The translations under genes and the position numbers were made by a program. Positions 62,501 to 64,000 of a stretch of 64,000 bases of DNA are shown one piece after another. Location of the stretch: positions 1 through 64,000 of the forward strand of contig CAMJBT010000003.1 of NCBI GenBank assembly GCA_946403965.1, given 5' to 3'. Position 1 is the stretch's first letter, and every line of letters begins with the position of its first letter. The notes below the pieces were generated by a model. The model did not search any database and was not told the origin of the DNA. It saw only the letters and a program-made list of their open reading frames with translations. Source of the stretch: an uncultured Pseudobutyrivibrio sp. GTDB taxonomy: Bacteria > Bacillota > Clostridia > Lachnospirales > Lachnospiraceae.

Positions 62501-64000
62501 CTACTCCTCCTTTAAGTACTACAATCTTGTAATCATATGATGCTGGATCTGTCTTATCAGATATAAGCTCAACATTTCCTACCTTAACTGTAATCTTGTC
62601 ATATGGATTAATATTCGCACCTGTCCACTCAATTTCACTTGGTTCTACGGTAACATTTGTGCTTCTCAAATCCAGCCTTTGGATAGGGAACTCTTTTATT
62701 ACATCACCCGAAGGGACAACATAATTTGAGCCTGTTCCTGCTGTTATCTGAACAAATGCATCGTTTCTTACAGATGTATTATTACCATATTTTACAATCT
62801 TGTAATCAACGCCTTCTGCTAGTGTATGGTCTCCATTCTTTACTGTAATTGCAGGTTTAACCGGCTGATTCCTTCCAGCATAATAAGCATCTTCCACTGT
62901 TACCATTAACGGAGTGATAGTTACTGGCGTGATTTCAAAATGTACAGTCTTTCCACCTGAATATCCATTCACACCCTTAAGTGTAACATCTGCTGTACCT
63001 ACATCAACATTAGAAGAATATGATACTGTATAATCTGAATTTTTCTTTAATGTTAATCCATTAACCTTAACCTCTGTAACTACAGGTTCAAGCGGTTTTC
63101 CAGTATATGCATGTGAATCATATTCCAATGTAACATCGGCATTTCCAATTCCAACACCATCTACTATAAAGGTGCTATTCAACGTACCATATACTTTAGA
63201 TGAATCCTTCGCTTCTGCAAGAATAGGATATGGACCCATCTTAAGTGCTGTGTTTGGATCTATAGTAACTAATGTATTGGTATCAACTATAGCTTGCGTT
63301 GTAGGATCCTTTGAAACCTTCTTGTAGTCATAAATAGTTATTTCTGCAGATGTTCCATCATCCTTCTTTTGACCATATGCCGCTGTAATAATTGCTGGCA
63401 CGATAATCTCACTTCCTGTATAAGGAAGTTTGTCAATCACTGTGCCTCCATCATAATACTGTATCTTTGTATATGATGAGCCTAAATTATACTTAATGTT
63501 AAATGCAAATCTGTTAGCTGATGTTTTTCTATGAATAAAGTATTTACTTTCTAGTGTCGGAACAAGCACTGCATACCATGTACCAACATTGATAGCATCT
63601 GTACTTGTATCATCTGCTCCAGCTTCTTGTGTGTATACTACAGCATAGTCACCCTGCATTGCTTCCGTCTCAGCTTTAACTGCACCTTCTAAGCCTGTAA
63701 AGGATACAGTTACTGGCTTACCTGTATACTCGTATGTAGTGCCGCTGTTCATGGTAATTCCAGTATATGTTCCAAGGTCTGCAAGGAAGCAAACTGTCTT
63801 TACCTGCACTGTACCACCAGCTGTTGTGGTTTCATTTGTACACTGAGTTACTGTGCCCTTGCATGCACTGTTTGCTTTTGCTGTAACAGTGATATTAGGA
63901 TCAGGTCCTGGCTTTTTGTCTCTAGCTCTGGTTACTGTCACATTATCGAGATAAGGTGTAATATCCTTTAAATCTCCATTATATGTATTAGACGCATCAC
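59505..64000 (-). CDS. Giant repeat surface protein (partial; 5' end beyond the window)
   Basis: At least 1498 residues are visible. The frame is open to the right edge, so the start lies outside; the Met at 63941 is only internal. Most of the chain is beta-rich modules of about 70-90 residues with a shared plan: Y(T/N)GKP..P.V, DY.V.Y..N, G.A.V...G.G.Y.G, F.I. At least seven can be picked out. The C-terminus holds a fibronectin type III-like domain (LRVTENTGDSLTVKWVRD onward) and ends VRPVTIK. There is no LPXTG-type signal, lipobox or membrane helix at the C-terminus, so it must be held by its missing N-terminus or by non-covalent binding. Likely extracellular adhesin or matrix protein. Confidence 0.85.
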   Translation of the reverse strand, partial: DASNTYNGDLKDITPYLDNVTVTRARDKKPGPDPNITVTAKANSACKGTVTQCTNETTTAGGTVQVKTVCFLADLGTYTGITMNSGTTYEYTGKPVTVSFTGLEGAVKAETEAMQGDYAVVYTQEAGADDTSTDAINVGTWYAVLVPTLESKYFIHRKTSANRFAFNIKYNLGSSYTKIQYYDGGTVIDKLPYTGSEIIVPAIITAAYGQKKDDGTSAEITIYDYKKVSKDPTTQAIVDTNTLVTIDPNTALKMGPYPILAEAKDSSKVYGTLNSTFIVDGVGIGNADVTLEYDSHAYTGKPLEPVVTEVKVNGLTLKKNSDYTVSYSSNVDVGTADVTLKGVNGYSGGKTVHFEITPVTITPLMVTVEDAYYAGRNQPVKPAITVKNGDHTLAEGVDYKIVKYGNNTSVRNDAFVQITAGTGSNYVVPSGDVIKEFPIQRLDLRSTNVTVEPSEIEWTGANINPYDKITVKVGNVELISDKTDPASYDYKIVVLKGGVETPLKDQGDYKIRIDGTQSISCAESIEKDFKVTERSLPNNYHHYYSGAENKFVGSTWTYDPTNKRYVSIPDGDQPKDTLTVYVYDVPKLGEKTNNLPTIAIVDSGAAKSVDDDGNITYGYELKEGTDFEITAFGNNTEAGSADWSKTLKVDDTHAKPTAKSPTVTLTGKGNYKGDITLPYNIGENINTLTLDIQYKVGTTSYPYDANYDNPTVNNDRWSYEYNGVPQKPDSITVKKAGTLLRENRDYIVTYTNAIGDEDPSTTAGYKNVVITGIGDYCGTKSQMYLITRKQVTDTAPMFTKESTMTTANGDLTFTVTGNAVSKLSGGDSGTAKKYLVDTGLMDQTAADNFVGYYFAVFNGSDIKPTVSVKDNKLGKYGTTPMIIDEEADLDIKYDHENEVTTFSKDTSGNVTMTRFSTINIQFKGNSSNSIGNYYTTSAGSVSYKIAYIIVQHDIEKDFNVNFKNEVDGNKYEYDDGKEITPEVEVTNGPLTLKKYEDYTLEYHNNFKPGVATVKVKGTGNYRGSKTLEFYIWGNLKNDVVICYKDEAGNYVRDDHPEQDYTGTSITYGSPRIYLILPAQNALTEDYILEPDVDYKHTSYGSEDDYITDGTVVYSGQASAKWEDDLTVNYSIKFNPDKVEATNYEPEYMYTGYPIVPEFKLNYPTAVIKSIAYYRNGDMTRETDDFTSLTGTNGKITAVITYDVGKEKGKTTSADYQIVPRPLSECEVFIESETTRYTGEAVKPTFKVDIISYDNNGDKQTHTLTPYKDGEGDYSVDYGNYTYGNAQVVLDAEGKSPEITGTRTEPYTIKLQAVGNLRVTENTGDSLTVKWVRDLYSDGTRLFLQKLDGDGNVISYRTVSGLTGNTYTFDSLSNSTTYKIIAVAYAGANEGIKSDEKWILATTDIGSTAFDVVSKKAGKATITMAESETVDMYYIYFSEDESSSGKVLAIIPASTGKYTKSGLTSGKTYYVHIEGYVLDDDNEPKQVNSSDVRPVTIK

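Noticed and set aside
1..64000. tRNA, rRNA or insertion-sequence genes
   Set aside because: No cloverleaf with CCA-type end, no rRNA-like conserved blocks and no transposase frames were found by eye on either strand.

Overview
The window looks like chromosome from a low-GC Gram-positive anaerobe of the Lachnospiraceae, closest in style to Butyrivibrio/Pseudobutyrivibrio. The clues are the glgC-glgD-spoVG-pth block, a class B-type sortase with large repeat-built surface proteins, an ECF-type PanT next to coaBC, AT-rich spacers and strong AGGAGG ribosome binding sites. No rRNA, tRNA, CRISPR array or complete insertion sequence was found. This is reading by eye: no database search or composition calculation was run.

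Accessory left end (1-12.5 kb). A truncated ATPase and an unstarted reading frame are followed by a GT2 glycosyltransferase. Next is an operon, read right to left: adenylation enzyme, beta-propeller-like protein, acyl/peptidyl carrier protein, DUF1919 protein, radical SAM/SPASM-like protein. The GT2, DUF1919 and radical SAM proteins each carry the same kind of GAGxxG Rossmann module joined to a different catalytic domain. Together with the DltA/DltC-like pair this suggests an uncharacterised cell-surface glycan or carrier-bound modification pathway, and it is the best candidate for a new system here. Two related hairpins (2.2 and 9.9 kb) bracket it. A secreted protein and a membrane-anchored protein lie upstream. 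An MNT/HEPN pair and a HipA-like kinase with an HTH partner follow; both look like toxin-antitoxin or defence modules.

Cell-envelope and core genes (12.5-33.4 kb, all minus strand). A four-gene operon (CDP-glycerol glycerophosphotransferase-like, Rpe-like epimerase, IspD/TarI-like cytidylyltransferase, polyol dehydrogenase) looks like a CDP-polyol and teichoic-acid-like route. Then come coaBC and panT with a structured leader, a clostripain-family protease, a chemoreceptor, a Lar-like zinc protein, murA, a heterodimeric ABC exporter, a PrsA-like lipoprotein and mfd.

Pilus-like operon (33.4-41.7 kb, minus). A BTAD regulator with a degenerate GGDEF-like domain heads a cassette of a small unknown protein, a transglutaminase lipoprotein, a PilC/GspF protein, four pilin-like membrane proteins and a PilT ATPase, followed closely by a SulP transporter.

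Strand switch and replication genes (41.8-50.4 kb). glgC-glgD-spoVG-pth run left. murC, a DnaD-like protein, a DnaI/DnaC-like loader and a long-form prs run right. The murC-dnaD spacer holds two arrays of abutting DnaA-box 9-mers.

Surface region (50.4-64 kb). LtaS-like synthase, a membrane-anchored propeller/C39-like protein, a YhhN protein, a repeat surface protein with a TPKTA sorting signal, its neighbouring sortase, and a very large repeat protein that runs off the right edge.
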